DNA from: an uncultured Lentisphaerota bacterium
Lineage (GTDB): Bacteria > Verrucomicrobiota > Kiritimatiellia > CAIQIC01
DNA: 64,000 nt
Assembly (NCBI GenBank): GCA_903889245.1
Contig: CAISWQ010000056.1
Span: 1 to 64,000 of the forward strand
Direction of reading: 5' to 3'
A program made the translations under genes and the position numbers. Shown in pieces: positions 62,722-64,000 of this stretch (positions are counted from its first letter, which is position 1; each line of letters starts with the position of its first letter). The notes beneath the pieces were generated by a model, which worked only from the letters and a program-made list of their open reading frames with translations, did not search any database and was not told the origin of the DNA.

Positions 62722-64000
62722 GTGACCTTGAAAACCTCCAGCCTGCGCCTCGGGTTCGCGCTGCTGGCCGGCGCGACGCTTGCCATCGGCGCGCTGGCGT
62801 TCCGGCTGCTGCGCCACGAGGAGACGCGGCTGGCCGACGAAGCGCGCCGGACGCTGCTCGGTCGCGCACAGATCATCGCCGACAATGTGCAGCTCGCGGT
62901 CCACGACGTGCAGGATGAACTGCTCGAACGTGTCGCAGCGCTGCCCGCCGCCGACCTGCCGCGCATGCTCGCCGGCTGGACCGAGGCAAATCCGCTGGTG
63001 CGCAATACCTTCATCTGGAATACAGCCACGCGCCGGCTGGAGCTACCGAATCCCGCCGCGCCGACGGCGGAGGAAAAACTTTTCATCCAGCGCTACGCCC
63101 ACCTCTTCGTGGCGCGACTGGAGACACTATTGCGCGCCGGCGAGCGCGAGAATGTGGCGGCCACCGCGCAACAGCAGGCCTCGCCGCGCTACCAATTCAA
63201 CCAAGACATGCAGCAAGCGATGACGCCGGCCGCGGTCCGGCCGGCGCGGCGCGGCTGGATTCCGTGGTTCGAGGGCGACCAGCTTTTCCTGCTCGGCTGG
63301 GTCGAGCGCGAGGGCCGCGTCGCCGGCGTCGAGCTGGAGATGACCGCGCTGCTCTCGCGGCTGCTCGCCGTGTTTCCGCGCGAGCCGGAGGCGGCGCGCG
63401 CCTGGGCGCTGCTCGATGGCGCGGGCCACGTGCTGCACCAGACCGGCGGGCTCGATATCGCCAAGGGGCAAAAACCCGCCGCCGCCGTGAGCTTGAGTCC
63501 CACCCTGCCACATTGGCAGGTCGCGCTCTTCGGCGCACCGCCGGCCGCGGCCGGCGGCAGCTACCGCCTGCTCTCGGCGTTGCTCGTCGCCGCGCTGCTC
63601 GTCTCGATTCTCGCCGGTGGCGCGCTGTTGCTGTGGGAGGCGGGCCGCCGCGCGCGCGAGGCGCGGCAGAAGACCACGTTCGTCGCCAACGTCAGCCACG
63701 AGCTCAAGACGCCGCTGACCACGCTGCGCATGTACGCCGAGTTGCTGCGCGAGGACCGTGTGCGCGAGCCGGAGAAGCGCCGGCATTATCTCGATGTGAT
63801 GATTACCGAGTGCGCGCGGCTCGGCCGGCTGGTGAACAACATGCTCGACTTCAGCCGCCTCGAACAGAACCGCCGCGCCTACGCGCCCGAACCGCTCGAC
63901 CTCACCGCCTGGCTGGCGGCGTTCCTCGAACAGCAGCGCCTGCGCATCGAGGAGGCCGGGCTCAGGCTCATCACCCTTCTGCCCGCCGAAGCGCTGACCG
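62722..64000 (+). CDS. Sensor histidine kinase, 3' end beyond the window
   Basis: At least 426 residues, open from the GTG at 62722 to the window edge; an earlier GTG at 62711 stops after four codons. TM1 is at about 8-27 (LRLGFALLAGATLAIGALAF) and TM2 at about 282-304 (LLSALLVAALLVSILAGGAL), with a periplasmic sensor of about 250 residues between them that has no recognised domain. HisKA starts at about 315: FVANVSHELKTPLTTLRMYA (phospho-accepting His). NMLDFSRLEQNRRAYAPEPLDL follows, and the ATPase domain is cut off. Its response regulator probably follows outside the window. Confidence 0.85.
   Translation, partial: MTLKTSSLRLGFALLAGATLAIGALAFRLLRHEETRLADEARRTLLGRAQIIADNVQLAVHDVQDELLERVAALPAADLPRMLAGWTEANPLVRNTFIWNTATRRLELPNPAAPTAEEKLFIQRYAHLFVARLETLLRAGERENVAATAQQQASPRYQFNQDMQQAMTPAAVRPARRGWIPWFEGDQLFLLGWVEREGRVAGVELEMTALLSRLLAVFPREPEAARAWALLDGAGHVLHQTGGLDIAKGQKPAAAVSLSPTLPHWQVALFGAPPAAAGGSYRLLSALLVAALLVSILAGGALLLWEAGRRAREARQKTTFVANVSHELKTPLTTLRMYAELLREDRVREPEKRRHYLDVMITECARLGRLVNNMLDFSRLEQNRRAYAPEPLDLTAWLAAFLEQQRLRIEEAGLRLITLLPAEALT

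Overview
The window looks like a chromosomal segment of a GC-rich bacterium of the Planctomycetes-Verrucomicrobia-Lentisphaerae-Kiritimatiellota (PVC) group. The evidence is the sigma factor at 403 (Rhodopirellula/Verrucomicrobium-type ECF family) coupled to a FecR-domain protein, Tat-exported Gfo/Idh/MocA and FAD oxidoreductases, several formylglycine sulfatases, and many secreted glycosidases and lyases with no SusC/SusD pair. The species cannot be fixed from the sequence. GC content is high except in a few islands (about 24.2-25.9 kb, 42.4-43.3 kb, and to a lesser degree the GH106 gene and the 49.7-57 kb signalling block).

Layout. 1-402: the tail of an IS30-like transposase, then spacer. 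403-23730: a very long same-strand run, much of it stop/start coupled (ATGA or GTGA overlaps): ECF sigma, FecR-like anti-sigma, SGNH esterase, Gfo/Idh/MocA oxidoreductase, six-hairpin glycosidase, GH106 rhamnosidase, GH28-GH5 fusion, PDZ/HEAT protein, jelly-roll lyase-like protein, sialate O-acetylesterase-like enzyme, sulfatase, and two tandem secreted paralogues of unknown function. Together they read as a sigma/anti-sigma-led locus for degrading a sulfated, acetylated polysaccharide containing rhamnose and uronic acid. 24180-25862: a lower-GC GmrSD-type (DUF262/DUF1524) restriction protein. 25863-26501: repeat-packed spacer. 26502-31169: FAD oxidoreductase and a sialidase/GH32-like fusion. 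31200-36593: class II DAHP synthase, a Tat sulfatase, GH16 and PL6. 37333-39392: PadR regulator and DUF4832 protein, each with a near-identical perfect palindrome in front. 39837-42205: GDPD-GH43 fusion and a DUF6498 membrane protein.

42.4-45.5 kb is an acquisition hot spot: HNH endonuclease, DUF4143 ATPase and a Phd/RelE toxin-antitoxin pair with a frameshifted toxin. The ATPase and the TA pair are each bordered by about 80-bp copies of the 3' end of the neighbouring GH127 gene. 45419-49637: GH127 and phosphoglycerate mutase, divergent. 49710-56148: a two-component cluster (LuxR-type regulator, two stand-alone receivers, a 1544-residue hybrid kinase with a 15-G tract in its coding sequence). 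56255-60996: pseudopilin, an omptin-family outer-membrane protease, phosphoglucosamine mutase and an adjacent paralogue that has lost its catalytic serine. 61285-64000: a VWA-domain secreted protein and the start of a sensor kinase that runs off the window.

The most conspicuous non-genic structure is a short palindrome, core TTCCAA-N3-TTGGAA, present in about 35 copies, nearly all in gaps between genes and often in clusters of two to eight. Two copies lie inside the GH127 reading frame without an obvious insertion. Other spacer repeats are CAGAGGTCAGA-type arrays, CTCACGCGGAGCGTGAG palindromes, an inverted pair of 27-bp elements, and gcAAAGggcgcAAAG-type sequence.
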